From contig JAGNZC010000013.1 of NCBI GenBank assembly GCA_017984635.1, positions 1 through 61,812 on the forward strand: a DNA stretch of 61,812 nucleotides, written 5' to 3'. The position numbers and the translations under genes are program-made. This document shows positions 1 through 8,469 of this stretch, one piece after another; position 1 is the stretch's first letter; every line of letters starts with the position of its first letter. Below the pieces are notes generated by a model. That model was not told where the DNA came from and did no database searches. It saw only the letters and a program-made list of their open reading frames with translations. The DNA is from Crocinitomicaceae bacterium. Its GTDB lineage: Bacteria; Bacteroidota; Bacteroidia; Flavobacteriales_D; Crocinitomicaceae.

Positions 1-605
1 TTCAAAATCCATTTGAAGGACACATTGAACAAAAAAATGTTGCCTTACAACTTGCTGCGTTTGACTGGGTGCTTTCTTTAGATGCTGACGAAGCACTAAC
101 ACCTGAATTAAAAGAAAGTATCTTAGCAGCAAAAAAAGAGGACAATTTTGGAGGATATCAACTAAATCGTTTAACCAATTATTGCGGAAAATGGGTGCGC
201 TATTGTGGCTGGTATCCCGACACAAAAATACGTTTAGTCAATAAAAACAATGCCAAATGGCAAGGTGTAAATCCACACGATCGATTGGATGTTCTAGATC
301 AGTCAACCATAGGACAATTAGAAGGTGATTTACTCCATTACTCTTATTACACCAAAGAAGATCACTTTAAACAAATTCAATATTTTGGCAAAATTGCAGC
401 CAATGAATTGATTAAAAAAGGGAAAAAAGCTTCATTACTGAAAATCGGAATCAAAACAATTGCTCAGTTTTTTAAAAGTTTTCTATTAAAAAGAGGCTTT
501 TTAGACGGTAAAACAGGTTTTTTAATTTCGATTCGAAGTGCTTATGCAACGTATGTGAAATACTCACTCGTTCGAAAATTAGCTGTAGAAAATGAATCCA
601 AATAG
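1..605 (+). CDS. Glycosyltransferase family 2, WaaE/KdtX-like (5' partial)
   Basis: The reading frame is open to the left edge (first full codon at position 3), so the start lies outside the window; a GTG at 69 is internal. About 200 C-terminal residues are visible. The stretch NPFEGHIEQKN followed by WVLSLDADEAL is typical of the WaaE/KdtX branch of GT-A family 2 enzymes, where the DAD is the metal- and nucleotide-sugar-binding motif. These enzymes add sugars to the lipopolysaccharide core or other surface glycans on the cytoplasmic face of the inner membrane. The stop overlaps the next gene, a family 9 glycosyltransferase, by 14 nt, so the two are translationally coupled in one glycan locus. 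The sugar substrate cannot be told from sequence. Confidence 0.85.
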   Translation, partial: QNPFEGHIEQKNVALQLAAFDWVLSLDADEALTPELKESILAAKKEDNFGGYQLNRLTNYCGKWVRYCGWYPDTKIRLVNKNNAKWQGVNPHDRLDVLDQSTIGQLEGDLLHYSYYTKEDHFKQIQYFGKIAANELIKKGKKASLLKIGIKTIAQFFKSFLLKRGFLDGKTGFLISIRSAYATYVKYSLVRKLAVENESK

Positions 606-1596
606 AATACTTATTTCGCGAACAGATAGTATTGGAGATGTAATGCTTACGTTGCCAATGTGTGTTTGGTTGAAACAAACGTTTCCAAATGCAACATTGA
701 TTTATCTCGGTAAAAATTACACTCAACCTGTCGTAGATTGCTTTTCAGTAGTTGACGAATTTGTCGATTGGAATGAATTCGAACAAGTTCCAACTGCTTT
801 AAAACTGAGTAAATTTCGCGCGTTAGAAATTGATACCATTATCCATGTCTTTCCAAATAAAGAAATTGCACAACTTGCAAAAAAAGCAAAAGTGCAACAC
901 CGTATTGGAACATCACATAGAGGCTTTCATTTTTTAACGTGTAACCATAAGGTAAATTTTACTCGAAAAAATGCTGTAGAACACGAGGCACAATTAAATT
1001 TTCACCTTTTAAAACCATTTGGATTAAAAGAAATTCCTTCTTTCGAAACAGTTCAATTAATGGTTGAATATTTTAAGGTTCTCGCCATTGATTTACCGAA
1101 AGAAATACCATTCAATGGCCAATCAAAAAATATTATTTTACATCCTAAATCTCAAGGAAGTGCTGTAGAATGGCCAATGGAATCATATTTGAAATTAGCA
1201 GAAATACTCATTCAAAACGATTGGACAGTTTATTTTACGGGAACAGAAAAAGAAGGGTTATTATTCAGGAATTCTTTACCAAAACAAGATAAAATCGTTG
1301 ATTTAACAGGAAAACTATCATTAACAGAATTAATCACTTTTATAGCGCGTATGGATGCATTAGTTGCATGTTCTACAGGTCCTCTTCATATTTCAGGTTT
1401 TGTAAATACGCATACCATTGGATTATTTTCGCCAAGAATTCCTATTCACCCAGGTCGTTGGAAGCCTTTAGGAAAAAACGTTACTACCTTGGTTTTTGAT
1501 CCAACATGTAAAGACTGTGGTAAAAAGAAAAAATGCACCTGTGTTCAAAAAATAACTGTTGAATCGGTTTTTCAAGCAATTACAACTTCCCATTAA
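592..1596 (+). CDS. Glycosyltransferase family 9 (heptosyltransferase-like)
   Basis: A 334-residue GT-B enzyme. The N-terminal ILISRTDSIGDVMLTLP is the family 9 signature, and the C-terminal lobe carries ACSTGPLH (about residues 259-266) followed by GLFSPRIPIHPGRW, the nucleotide-sugar-binding region of ADP-heptose:LPS heptosyltransferases. A Cys/Lys-rich tail (CKDCGKKKKCTC) closes the protein. Its length matches RfaF/RfaC-type enzymes. It overlaps the upstream family 2 glycosyltransferase by 14 nt and probably acts with it in core-oligosaccharide or surface-glycan assembly. Whether the donor is ADP-heptose or another sugar is not shown by the sequence. Confidence 0.88.
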   Translation: MNPNRILISRTDSIGDVMLTLPMCVWLKQTFPNATLIYLGKNYTQPVVDCFSVVDEFVDWNEFEQVPTALKLSKFRALEIDTIIHVFPNKEIAQLAKKAKVQHRIGTSHRGFHFLTCNHKVNFTRKNAVEHEAQLNFHLLKPFGLKEIPSFETVQLMVEYFKVLAIDLPKEIPFNGQSKNIILHPKSQGSAVEWPMESYLKLAEILIQNDWTVYFTGTEKEGLLFRNSLPKQDKIVDLTGKLSLTELITFIARMDALVACSTGPLHISGFVNTHTIGLFSPRIPIHPGRWKPLGKNVTTLVFDPTCKDCGKKKKCTCVQKITVESVFQAITTSH

Positions 1597-2395
1597 TTCG
1601 CTGTGTAACTATATCGTTTACCTCCATATTAACCTCAGTATATCCGCTGGAATTATTGCATGCGGCTTCGCTTATAACTTAGGTTACAAAGTATCTTTAT
1701 TGTACGGCATTTTTGCGTTTTTTGCTACATTGACCGTTTATAATTTTCATGCCTTATATAAGCATACTGGGAAAAACGTTTCAACAAAAAAAACATGGAT
1801 ACAAATTCACCGAAAAACCATTCAATTAAGTATACTGATTGGTGGTATAAGTGCTGTTATATTCGTTTTATTCCTAGTAAAGAACCCAATGAAAATGCTT
1901 CCTCTTTTAGGGTTTATTTCTGTAATAAGTTTTTTTTACGTTGTGCCGATTAAAGGCAAAGCATTGAGAGAGCAAGCGTTTATGAAAATAATTTATGTTT
2001 CATTGGTTTGGACCACTATTTTACTTGTAATTCCGCAATTGAATGAACGTGCGAATCCATTTGAATGGCTTGATATTAGTGCTTTTTTCTGTTTGTTCTT
2101 CGCCGTTGCTATTCCTTTTGATCTGCGTGATAGTGAGATTGATAGCCAAAAAATGAAAACAATTCCAACTTACTTTGGCGCAAAAAAATCAAAAATTATC
2201 GCATTATTTGTTTTTAGTTGTTCAGTAACACTTTTTTTAATCAAACATCCTAATTGGTTGGGAAATCCTATTTTTTGGTTAGCAATAAGTATAAATAGTT
2301 TGTTGCTTATTACCGCTTCTGGCGCAAAAAAAGAAGGGTATTACGCGTTTATGGATACTGCCTTTGGAATCTTTGGACTCATTTATTTTTGGTAA
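1559..2395 (+). CDS. Divergent UbiA-superfamily membrane protein
   Basis: A 278-residue polytopic membrane protein with about seven to eight hydrophobic segments. The second Asp-rich motif of UbiA prenyltransferases is present as DLRDSEID (residues 188-195), followed by KTIPTYFGAKKS, as in UbiA/MenA relatives. The first motif (NDxxDxxxD) is degenerate: the equivalent region reads YNFHALYKHTGK near residue 61. Without it, prenyl-diphosphate chemistry is doubtful. The only upstream start in frame is a TTG at 1559, which overlaps the preceding glycosyltransferase by 38 nt; the true start may be a few codons later at a rare start codon. It is likely co-transcribed with the glycan genes. Substrate unknown. 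Confidence 0.7.
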   Translation: MNRFFKQLQLPINSLCNYIVYLHINLSISAGIIACGFAYNLGYKVSLLYGIFAFFATLTVYNFHALYKHTGKNVSTKKTWIQIHRKTIQLSILIGGISAVIFVLFLVKNPMKMLPLLGFISVISFFYVVPIKGKALREQAFMKIIYVSLVWTTILLVIPQLNERANPFEWLDISAFFCLFFAVAIPFDLRDSEIDSQKMKTIPTYFGAKKSKIIALFVFSCSVTLFLIKHPNWLGNPIFWLAISINSLLLITASGAKKEGYYAFMDTAFGIFGLIYFW

Positions 2396-2407
2396 TCAAT
2401 TAATCAG

Positions 2408-2415
2408 TAAATTTG
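2408..2415 (+). promoter_or_regulatory. Candidate Bacteroidota -7 box (TAAATTTG)
   Basis: This is an exact match to the TAnnTTTG -7 consensus, 11 nt before the ATG of the small exported protein at 2427. A TTTTTGG element lies about 17 nt upstream as a possible -33 box. Inferred from consensus only. Confidence 0.5.
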
Positions 2416-2426
2416 TACACTAATCG

Positions 2427-2678
2427 ATGAAAGTGATGAAAAAAACAATTCTTTTAATAGGCTTTTTCAGTGTTATCATAATCTCTCAACAACTCTTTGC
2501 GCAGGGTTGCTCACAATGTAAATTATTAGCAGAACAAGGAAGTGAATTAGACGAAAATTCGTTTGGCTCAACCATCAACTTTGGGATTTTATACCTAATG
2601 CTGATTCCTTATTTTCTGTTGTTATTTCTTTTCAGAAAAAGAATTATTGCGTTCTTTAAAGCAATGTTTAGCAACTAA
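2427..2678 (+). CDS. Small exported/membrane protein with a CxxC motif
   Basis: An 83-residue protein. It begins with a signal peptide (hydrophobic core LLIGFFSVIIISQQ, likely cleaved before QGC), then GCSQCKLLAEQGSELDE, a short CxxC-bearing periplasmic segment, and one C-terminal membrane helix (about residues 51-70) ending in a basic cytoplasmic tail. Such small proteins recur in Bacteroidota, but I know no assigned function. The CxxC pair could bind a metal or take part in thiol exchange. A second in-frame ATG at 2436 is an equally good start. It has its own promoter box and converges on the porP/sprF-like gene, whose stop begins at the next base. Confidence 0.75.
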   Translation: MKVMKKTILLIGFFSVIIISQQLFAQGCSQCKLLAEQGSELDENSFGSTINFGILYLMLIPYFLLLFLFRKRIIAFFKAMFSN

Positions 2679-3710
2679 TTATCTCCATCGTTTCTTGAAC
2701 AAAGCATGGTTTAAATTCGTGTAAGAAAGCGAAAATTCTAATGAGCCTCCATAATACGCTTTTCGCATAATAGAAGTTGTTATATCATACGACACATTGA
2801 ACTTAAACCCTTTGAATTGCAAAGCTACAGTTGGAGCAATGGCATCATTAACGCGGTAATAAGCACCAAATCCAATATAAGCATCTTGTGAAAAACCAGT
2901 GATGGAAGCTCCGTCATTTAATCTGTAACGCATGATTAATCCTAGTATTGTTTCCAAATGAGGGCCTTGTATAAATTGCAAGACATTTCCGTCTACAGCC
3001 CAGTCTCTATTCGGTAAATCGGCTACAACTCCTGCTTGAAGCACATACTTTCTATTCAAACGATTGCCATCAATGGTAGTAAAACGCATCAATGGTTGGT
3101 TAATATGATACATGGAGAAGCCAGCTTGGATTTTAAAGTTATTGTTTCGTTGGAAAGAAGAATTATTTACATCATATTCGTAATATATACCAGAAGATGC
3201 ATCAAAATAACTCATCGCGTTCAACGTGTTTTCTTCGCCAGAAAGTAGCGTTTGATCAAATTGATTGCCGTTCCATTGTGACATAAACTTTAATGCTGAA
3301 ATAGACGCAGAACGCATACCAAATCCGCTTTGTATCCCAAGCGATAAAACATGACCCGTTCTCCCAAAAGGTAAAACACCACTTAATGTCAACGATCCTG
3401 TTTGACTACCAAACTTGGAATCTCCACCGATATCATTATTAAATAATATACCGATACCCAAATAAGCTTTATCATTTAATTTTGTTTTTCCTATGTTGAA
3501 GTCAACACCAACATTCGTAGTTGTAAATTGAGTGCCAGCACCTAACCATTGATTGCGGTGATTAACAATAACTCGCTCCCAACCATTATAAACACCTGCT
3601 GCGCCTGGATTAATTAATAATGGCGTGTGAAATGTTTGCGTAAAATGTAAATCTTGCGCGTTGGAAGTCACAGAAATAGACAATAAAAACAAGATCAATA
3701 TTCTTTTCAT
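2679..3710 (-). CDS. PorP/SprF family type IX secretion system membrane protein
   Basis: A 343-residue outer-membrane protein. After a signal peptide (ISVTSNAQ) comes the family hallmark DLHFTQTFHTPLLINPGAAGVYNGWERVIVNHRNQW (written here for identification: key parts are FTQ, NPG, G and RNQW), then alternating beta strands to a C-terminal tail. PorP/SprF proteins sit in the outer membrane and help T9SS cargo, especially type B cargo such as SprB, reach or attach to the surface. The start lies 3 nt after the stop of the CotH type B cargo gene on the same strand, so the two form a cargo/partner pair in one operon. Confidence 0.92.
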   Translation of the reverse strand: MKRILILFLLSISVTSNAQDLHFTQTFHTPLLINPGAAGVYNGWERVIVNHRNQWLGAGTQFTTTNVGVDFNIGKTKLNDKAYLGIGILFNNDIGGDSKFGSQTGSLTLSGVLPFGRTGHVLSLGIQSGFGMRSASISALKFMSQWNGNQFDQTLLSGEENTLNAMSYFDASSGIYYEYDVNNSSFQRNNNFKIQAGFSMYHINQPLMRFTTIDGNRLNRKYVLQAGVVADLPNRDWAVDGNVLQFIQGPHLETILGLIMRYRLNDGASITGFSQDAYIGFGAYYRVNDAIAPTVALQFKGFKFNVSYDITTSIMRKAYYGGSLEFSLSYTNLNHALFKKRWR

Positions 3711-3713
3711 TAC

Positions 3714-6700
3714 TTAACGAATTAAAGTTATGTTTCCAGATACGATATCAGATGTTCCATCTTTAAATTGAACCTCTAACACATACGCATAAACGCCCAT
3801 ATTACAAGCTTCTCCTTTATATGTTCCATCCCATTTTAACTTTTTATCTGAAGAACTTAAAATTAAATTACCCCAACGGTCAAACAATTGAAAAGTAAAC
3901 GATTTTACATTATTCCCTACAATAATTGTTAAGTTTTCATTGGAAGCGTTTCCTGCTCCATTTGGAGAAAATCCTGTTGGTACATGAATTCCTTTTACAC
4001 AATCTACAGATGAAAAATCAGGATCACATGGGTCTAAAGGATCTGAATTACCTGTTACTTCTGCCCCATCTGTTAAACCATCCCCATCTGTGTCAGCATT
4101 TGTAGGATCTGTTCCTAATGTCGCTTCAACAGCATCCGTTAATCCATCACCATCAGTATCAATTTGACAACCAGGCAAAGAATTATCTGGATCGCAAGGG
4201 TCTAAAGGATTTGAACCATTTGCATTCTCTGTTCCATCATTAACTCCATCTCCGTCCGAATCTGGGTTGGTTGGATTCGTTCCTAATGTTGTTTCTTGAC
4301 TATTTATTAAACCATCATTATCTTGGTCACAAGGTCCTGCATTTAAATTAGGCACACATGGATTTGTGTTTTCTGGATCTAATTCATTGCTCACACCATC
4401 ACCATCTGTATCAACGATTGAAGACTCAAAAGCATCCATTATTCCATCACCATCTGTATCTAAAGGAGCAGCTGGATTTCCACCCACTTCAACATTGTCA
4501 TTTTCTCCATCACCATCTGAATCAGGATTGTTTGGGTCTGTCCCGGCAATTGCTTCGTTTGCATCGCTTAGCCCGTCACCGTCTGTATCAACAATAACAC
4601 CATCTAAAACAAAAACAGCCACAATGTTTTCAGCTCCAGTTATAGTAATGCTATTGGTATCACTATTAATTGGCGCTGCCATAGGTCCTGTTGTATACGT
4701 CCAATGATCAAAAACATAACCTGTATTTGCTTGGGCAATTAAATTTGTTGCGATACCACCATAATATTGTGCGTTCCAAGGATATGTTGGGGCCCAAATT
4801 GAATTTACTTTGATAGCACCTGCACCAGCTGGTTGCACATTAAAAGTAGTATTAAAAGGACCTGTAACATCGTAACAATCTACCATGCCTTGTTGAAGGG
4901 CAACACAGCGATTATTAATAAATGTTTTCATTGCTAGAACTTTAGATTGCCAATCAGCAAATGTTCCTCCCCATTTTGTAACTTGTCCTTGCATTTCAGG
5001 TGATATTTCATTCACCATACTATCTAATAATTGATTCATATATGCACACGAAAAATAGGTGTTTACTAAATCAATGTATCTTGTCACATAGTATTGCTCA
5101 ACAACCGGGTTTTCTAAGATTAATTTTTTCAAAATAGCTGTATGACCTTGTCCTCCAGGGTTAGGTAAATTTTCAGCGTTGCAAGGATCTGCATTTGCTG
5201 AAGGATCTGGGATTCCAGTATAGTTGGTATAATGCCCAAAAGTAGCATCCATGTCCCACAATGTGTAACGCCATTTTTTCTTATCGCCTAAAGGATCTAA
5301 TCCTCTCCACCATGCTGTATTCCAATTCAACCAATCTTGGTTTACAACATATGAATTGAACATAAAATAATCACATAAAGACTCCCAGTTAAACAAGCTA
5401 TCAACATAATTAAAATTAGCAGCAACACCCATATTATTGGTTGCGATATAATTCTTTAAAGCATTCCAATTAGATAAAGCTGTTGGGGCTCCATATTCTT
5501 GCCATGTTCCTCCCCACGTTTTTAAATACTCTAAATTAAATTTATCTTGATCAAAGTAGTAGTCCGTATAATCATGGTCATCTGCTTTCTCACGAATTTC
5601 ATAAACCCCCCAATATTGACCGTTTAAATAAACAACACATGGCCTCCACGTTCGTTCATCTAATTTCATATCTGCACGAATAGATAGTGTTTGTACAAAA
5701 GCATCTCGAATGTGCGCACCATCTTCAAATGAATAATTATCACTCGCTGCTGGCTTTAAAATAACCCGTTGAAATTTATCACGTGTTTTCTCTGGGAAAA
5801 TTTGATGTTCCAATTCCGCTGCATATCCAAATTGATCACGCGTAATATAGTCAAATCCTCTTTGAGGATACGCCCACGAATCGTTGCCATGCTCATTAAA
5901 ATCACCTTGTCCCTCATCAATAAAAGAACCATTATCCTCAAATAATTCAAACGATCCAACAACAGGAGTTTGGTTACCGTTCGCTATTAAATTAAATACA
6001 CCTTGACTACAAACAGAAACAACAGGAATCGTATGTGTTACATTAATAAAATATGAATTCGTTTCTATAAATGAAGGTTGATTCGTGCTAAAAGCTGCTG
6101 CTCTTAATACAGTTGTTGTATTTATGTTAATGGGTCCCGTATACAAAGTAGATGTAACAGTTGGGTTCGTTCCATTTGTAGTATAGCGGATTGTTGCAGT
6201 TGGATCCACACATGTAATTGTAGCGGTTTGGGCACCTGCGTAGAAACCTGGTGCTAAACTAATTATAGGATTTGGTGTGTAAAAATTTTGTGCGCCTGTA
6301 TTTGCATTATTTGGAGTGGGGGTTGTAAATAATTTCCATGTAGACGCTCCATTTGTTTCTCTTCCAACAGAATGATCTGCTTTTGTTAAATGCACAATTT
6401 TTATAGAATCAACAACAGCTCCTGAAGGATTTGATAAAATAATCCAATCAAACTTTGTTTGTTTTAAATTGAAATTTGGGTGGAGCTGGTTCCCGTTTAC
6501 TATATTCCTTTTTGAACAAAATGCCATAATGTAACCGTTCGGATTGATGTTTCCAGAAGGAATTTGCCATTTTGTTAAATTGGTTGCTTTATCTGACAAA
6601 TAATAGCCTGTTAAATTGACAGCTGTTGCACCTGCATTATAGATTTCAATCCAATCTTCTTTCTCTCCATAAGCATCTGAAGGACCAGAAATATTAGAAC

Positions 6701-6782
6701 AAGAATATTCATTGATATACAATTGAGCAGAACCAATCAATGGAAACACAATCAAAAGTAGTAATAGAAATTTATTTTTCAT
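3714..6782 (-). CDS. CotH-kinase surface protein with TSP3 repeats and T9SS type B sorting domain
   Basis: About 1022 residues from the ATG at 6782; an earlier ATG at 6806 would place eight basic residues ahead of a normal signal peptide. Domains in order: signal peptide; lamin-tail-like domain (about 25-130); chitobiase/FN3-like segment (about 180-245); CotH protein-kinase-like domain (about 310-620, with GVYEIREKADDHDY and LWDMDATFG); a small beta domain with a W-rich HWTY motif; a long run of calcium-binding thrombospondin type 3 repeats (DTDGDGLSD type, about 735-935); and a C-terminal gliding-motility-associated (CHU_C) domain that acts as a T9SS type B signal. Bacterial CotH proteins may phosphorylate surface proteins. 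It lies directly upstream of the PorP/SprF gene. Confidence 0.92.
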   Translation of the reverse strand: MKNKFLLLLLIVFPLIGSAQLYINEYSCSNISGPSDAYGEKEDWIEIYNAGATAVNLTGYYLSDKATNLTKWQIPSGNINPNGYIMAFCSKRNIVNGNQLHPNFNLKQTKFDWIILSNPSGAVVDSIKIVHLTKADHSVGRETNGASTWKLFTTPTPNNANTGAQNFYTPNPIISLAPGFYAGAQTATITCVDPTATIRYTTNGTNPTVTSTLYTGPININTTTVLRAAAFSTNQPSFIETNSYFINVTHTIPVVSVCSQGVFNLIANGNQTPVVGSFELFEDNGSFIDEGQGDFNEHGNDSWAYPQRGFDYITRDQFGYAAELEHQIFPEKTRDKFQRVILKPAASDNYSFEDGAHIRDAFVQTLSIRADMKLDERTWRPCVVYLNGQYWGVYEIREKADDHDYTDYYFDQDKFNLEYLKTWGGTWQEYGAPTALSNWNALKNYIATNNMGVAANFNYVDSLFNWESLCDYFMFNSYVVNQDWLNWNTAWWRGLDPLGDKKKWRYTLWDMDATFGHYTNYTGIPDPSANADPCNAENLPNPGGQGHTAILKKLILENPVVEQYYVTRYIDLVNTYFSCAYMNQLLDSMVNEISPEMQGQVTKWGGTFADWQSKVLAMKTFINNRCVALQQGMVDCYDVTGPFNTTFNVQPAGAGAIKVNSIWAPTYPWNAQYYGGIATNLIAQANTGYVFDHWTYTTGPMAAPINSDTNSITITGAENIVAVFVLDGVIVDTDGDGLSDANEAIAGTDPNNPDSDGDGENDNVEVGGNPAAPLDTDGDGIMDAFESSIVDTDGDGVSNELDPENTNPCVPNLNAGPCDQDNDGLINSQETTLGTNPTNPDSDGDGVNDGTENANGSNPLDPCDPDNSLPGCQIDTDGDGLTDAVEATLGTDPTNADTDGDGLTDGAEVTGNSDPLDPCDPDFSSVDCVKGIHVPTGFSPNGAGNASNENLTIIVGNNVKSFTFQLFDRWGNLILSSSDKKLKWDGTYKGEACNMGVYAYVLEVQFKDGTSDIVSGNITLIR

Positions 6783-6926
6783 ACGTTGCTTTTTGTTTAA
6801 AATCAAGCGTTTTTATTCAATAATCTGTACCAATATTACAAAATTATTTCTTGAAACAGTGCGTTTTATCTAATATTAGACGTAATTTCATTAATTTAGT
6901 TGTTTTAACACACAAATCATTTCACT

Positions 6927-7325
6927 ATGAAAAAACTATATTTCATTGGATCAATTATTGCAATGGCGCTTTTTTTATCCGCTTGTACTAAAAACGAAGG
7001 CGTTGGCGGTAGTTCAATTATAAAAGGAAAAATTACAGAGACAAAATACAGTTCATCTGGCGTTGCAACAGCAACATATCCTGCAGCAGATTTTGATGTT
7101 TACATTATTTATGGATCAGGAAATACCTTTTACAATGACGATGTGAAAACGAGTTATGATGGTAGTTACCAATTCAAATACTTAGAAAAAGGAGATTACA
7201 CTATTTTTGTTTACGAAGATTGTTTAACATGTCCAAGTGGTAAAAAAGAAATATTAGTTTCAACAACCATTGAAAACAATGGAGACACCAAAGACTTAGG
7301 AACAATTGATGTTAAAAAGTATTAA
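6927..7325 (+). CDS. Putative lipoprotein, carboxypeptidase-regulatory-like fold
   Basis: A 132-residue protein with a lipoprotein signal peptide: hydrophobic core then the lipobox LSAC with Cys at residue 20. The mature part reads IKGKITETKY...YDGSYQFKYLEKGDYTIFVYEDC, a pattern of a small beta-sandwich (carboxypeptidase-regulatory or transthyretin-like) domain. A CLTC pair lies near residues 99-102. The next gene, a DUF2490 outer-membrane protein, starts 2 nt after the stop, so they are co-transcribed. The specific role is unknown; an envelope location is well supported. Confidence 0.8.
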   Translation: MKKLYFIGSIIAMALFLSACTKNEGVGGSSIIKGKITETKYSSSGVATATYPAADFDVYIIYGSGNTFYNDDVKTSYDGSYQFKYLEKGDYTIFVYEDCLTCPSGKKEILVSTTIENNGDTKDLGTIDVKKY

Positions 7326-7326
7326 G

Positions 7327-7998
7327 ATGAAATTACTTGTTTATCTTTTCATGCTTATTCCTCTATTCGTTTTCGGACAAACGAGTGAAAAGCTATGGAT
7401 TGATCTTGGTGTAAAACATGATTTCACTAAAAAATTAAGCGTTGAAGCTCATGTAACAAATCGACTTTATTATAATGGTGTACAAACTTTTTTCCCAGCT
7501 GTACTGATAAAATATAAGGTACGCAAATGGCTAGTTCCATCGCTAGAATATAGAGGTGTTTTCTCAGAAAATAAATTCGAGAATTATGATTTTAAAAATC
7601 GACTAAACGCCAACCTTGAATTGAAAAAAGAATTCAAAAGATTTACTTTCTCTGGCCGTATTCGTTATCAATTTAGTTTTGATAGATTATATGAAACAGC
7701 AGATTACAATGCTGAATTTGATCAAGCAATTCGACTTAAACCGAGTATTAAATACAAGATTAAAAAAAGTAAATTCACTCCTTTAGTAAGTATTGAATAT
7801 TTCTATAATCCTAAATTTGAAGAAACAGGAAGAAGATTTGTAAAATACCGATTTACAGCAGGAACTGAATTTGATTTAGACAAAAAAAACAGCTTTTCAT
7901 TTGCGTATATTTTAGACCAACAATACAATATTGCCAATCCTAAAAGACAACATATATTATCCCTTTCATACACGCGAAATTTAACTGGTAAAGAGTAA
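7327..7998 (+). CDS. DUF2490 family outer-membrane beta-barrel protein
   Basis: 223 residues from the ATG at 7327, the start placing a standard signal peptide (LVYLFMLIPLFVFGQ) at the N-terminus; an in-frame ATG at 7306 lies inside the previous gene. The mature part is a series of amphipathic beta strands with the LWIDLGVKHDFTKKLSVE opening and the RLYYNG and YRFTAGTEF stretches of DUF2490 proteins. These are predicted outer-membrane proteins of unknown function. It follows the lipoprotein gene by 1 nt. It ends 3 nt before the converging gldH stop, leaving no room for a separate terminator. Confidence 0.8.
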   Translation: MKLLVYLFMLIPLFVFGQTSEKLWIDLGVKHDFTKKLSVEAHVTNRLYYNGVQTFFPAVLIKYKVRKWLVPSLEYRGVFSENKFENYDFKNRLNANLELKKEFKRFTFSGRIRYQFSFDRLYETADYNAEFDQAIRLKPSIKYKIKKSKFTPLVSIEYFYNPKFEETGRRFVKYRFTAGTEFDLDKKNSFSFAYILDQQYNIANPKRQHILSLSYTRNLTGKE

Positions 7999-8001
7999 GT
8001 T

Positions 8002-8469
8002 TTATTTTACTTCTTCTACAATTAAAGAAATGTCTAACACCTCATCCACAACAGACTGAGTAATTCCTTGTTCCAAAATAAACACATATTTCCCCTTTTG
8101 TGGTAATTTGCGTTTGTTAAAATTTAAGGTATGCTCTACGATTGTACCTGTTTTTTTGCCAATCCAAGCACCATCAGGATACGTAGTTTTCACCTCAAAC
8201 GCCTCTCTTGCTCTTTCGTTTTTTGGGGTTTTGGTATTCATGTAAACCCATAAATTGCTGTACTTATAGTCCGTAGTTGTGCGCAAAGTTAATGTGAAAT
8301 TATATGCTTTCGTTGTGTCTTGAATATCGACAACAAAAACAGGTTTAACATTTTGCTTCCAGACTGAATTTTTAAACGTATACGCCTTCTCATAGGTAGG
8401 TAAATTACTACATGCTACCACTAAAAAAAGACCAAAAAATACAGCAACTATTTTACGCATTATTCTCAT
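8002..8469 (-). CDS. gldH: Gliding motility lipoprotein GldH
   Basis: 155 residues with a lipoprotein signal (LFLVVACS, lipobox Cys about residue 20) and the GldH pattern of a beta-rich periplasmic domain (VFVVDIQDTTKAYNFTLTLR, then the YSNLWVYMNT region). GldH is needed for gliding and for T9SS function in Flavobacterium, although its biochemical role is not settled. An ATG at 8460 is an alternative start. The start overlaps the 3' end of the ricT-like gene, and holB lies upstream of that. I recall holB-ricT-gldH as a recurring Bacteroidota gene order, which supports the call. Confidence 0.85.
   Translation of the reverse strand: MRIMRKIVAVFFGLFLVVACSNLPTYEKAYTFKNSVWKQNVKPVFVVDIQDTTKAYNFTLTLRTTTDYKYSNLWVYMNTKTPKNERAREAFEVKTTYPDGAWIGKKTGTIVEHTLNFNKRKLPQKGKYVFILEQGITQSVVDEVLDISLIVEEVK

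Noticed and set aside
4358..4707. Open frames on the plus strand inside the CotH gene
   Set aside because: They are antisense to the Asp/Gly-rich TSP3 repeats, are His/Pro/Ser-rich low-complexity translations, and lack any start context.
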